DNA from: Saccoglossus kowalevskii
Taxonomy: Eukaryota; Hemichordata; Enteropneusta; Harrimaniidae
DNA length: 64,000 nt
Assembly (NCBI RefSeq): GCF_000003605.2
Contig: NW_003141825.1
Span: 83,492 to 147,491, forward strand
Direction: 5' to 3'
The notes below the pieces were generated by a model. It searched no databases and had not been told where the DNA came from. It saw only the letters and a list, made by a program, of their open reading frames with translations. This document shows, piece by piece, positions 62,923-64,000 of the stretch. The position numbers and the translations under genes were made by a program. Position 1 is the stretch's first letter. The number at the start of each line of letters is the position of its first letter.

Positions 62923-64000
62923 GTAAGTAACAGAACCAATTGTTAAAGTCAATAACAAGCTTCCGCCATGTCATGAAATTGGAAGTTGGTGAGTACGTCG
63001 TTGTTGGAATGTAACGTTGGGACTTACTGCATGACTGGATCGTTTTTATTAAACAAATATGTACTATAATTATAAAGCCGATTCGCTGTGGGACGCAAAC
63101 AATCATTTTGTTACCAGTTGCCATGACAATGTTAGGACAGGATTTTTTGAATTTTTTCTGACATACCTAGAGTGTTAGGCGTGACCAGCCTATCAAGTCG
63201 GGACTATCACAGGCCAAAACGATAACAGATAATTGAATGCGTACAGGCATATAGGCAAGCCTGGCAATACTTACATTGGACCGACTTCAGAAAATTACTT
63301 AATGAACTTGCTTGTTAGACCTGAACATGATGGACTTGGATGTTCAACTCCAATACTCCAAGTAAAATGAAATGTTTTATAGACTTTAACATATGAACCA
63401 TTGATAAACTAAGTGTTTTGTTCTTGGGTATAATGCATAGTGTCGGCCCAGTGGACGCACTGGCATCGACTCAAAAACAAAATAGTAACTTTGAGCACAC
63501 ATTCAAACACAACTGAATGAGATTTGGACACGGCCACGACCACGAATTCAGGTTTATGGGCGTTGCCATGGCAACGGCAGAACAGGATGTTTTCACCAAT
63601 CTACAGGCGTGACCTGGCTGTCAAGTTTGGTAGGTTAGCCAAAAGAAATTACATATATATTAATATTAAAACGCCGTTTCTGACGAAAAAGTTGCATTTA
63701 GAGATACCTTTGGCGCGAAGGCAAATCAAGCAATGAACAAATCATTCCATTACCACTGTTTAGCTAGGAGTAGAATCTGTATAGAACAATGCAAAGAGTT
63801 CCACAACAATACTGTGTAGTTGTACGATTGTGATGATTTTACAATTTGGTGTGTAAGTTGTGGCGATCTGATGTGTGAGTAGATGAGAAGGGATCTGTTT
63901 TTAAACTGTCCTATTGTCACAGTGTTAACTGGGCCTCCACATGGGTAAAAAACGAAGTGCGAAGTACCCGTTTTAAAAGGTGTAAAAATCGAAGTGATGC
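62923..64000. other. Gene F intron 1 (partial)
   Basis: Contains diverged direct repeats (GTTGCCATG.CAA.G..AGAACAGGAT-like, GCGTGACC.GC..TCAAGT) at about 63115-63210 and 63555-63635. These bound the extra DNA relative to gene E. No exon seen. Confidence 0.45.

Noticed and set aside
1-64000. tRNA, rRNA or prokaryotic operon features
   Set aside because: None was recognised by eye; a tRNAscan or Rfam run would be needed to exclude small RNAs.

Overview
The window looks like nuclear DNA of a metazoan, probably a marine invertebrate; the phylum cannot be read from it. The basis is AT-rich DNA, split genes with GT-AG introns, degenerate non-LTR retrotransposons, foldback/MITE elements, a minisatellite and microsatellites. 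There is no sign of prokaryotic gene organisation. Two assembly gaps (Ns) lie at 11564-11701 and 24167-24896.

The coding content is a head-to-tail cluster of six plus-strand genes, called A to F here, found by assembling exons by eye. A = 4852-12135 (229 aa), B = 26776-30175 (250 aa), C = 33201-37582 (608 aa), D = 39941-51898 (307 aa), E = 54706-59740 (313 aa), F = 62844 to beyond the window (first exon only). Each predicts a type I single-pass membrane protein: signal-peptide exon, extracellular exons, Thr/Ser/Pro/Gly-rich stalk exon, one transmembrane exon with a basic stop-transfer, short tail. A and B carry two, and D and E four, copies of a roughly 41-48 aa six-cysteine module with pattern C-x3-C-x(7-13)-C-x(11-12)-C-x5-C-x2-C and core DGxC(D/E)DGG...GTDCxDCG. 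Every module is one exon with phase 1 on both sides. C has the same exon/phase plan but no cysteine module; it has a Tyr/acidic ectodomain and a roughly 424-residue Lys-rich disordered tail.

D, E and F belong to a recent tandem segmental duplication (unit about 8.1 kb, E start to F start). D and E differ most in the membrane-distal module and stalk, while module 4 is identical in DNA and some flanking intron is nearly identical. This suggests either diversifying selection or patchwork gene conversion.

The rest is introns and intergenic DNA. It holds two different LINE remnants (15.0-16.1 kb and 61.2-62.2 kb), several terminal-inverted-repeat elements (0.93-1.87, 8.95-10.66, 13.26-13.68, 16.67-16.84, 49.12-49.30, 57.5-57.9 and 60.95-61.09 kb), an inverted pair of dispersed repeats (10.83 and 47.39 kb), a 32/37-bp minisatellite (23.2-25.4 kb) and an old tandem duplication of about 1.96 kb (41.9-46.8 kb). 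The strongest candidate for an undescribed system is the A-F receptor-like cluster. Its ligand and role cannot be read from the sequence.
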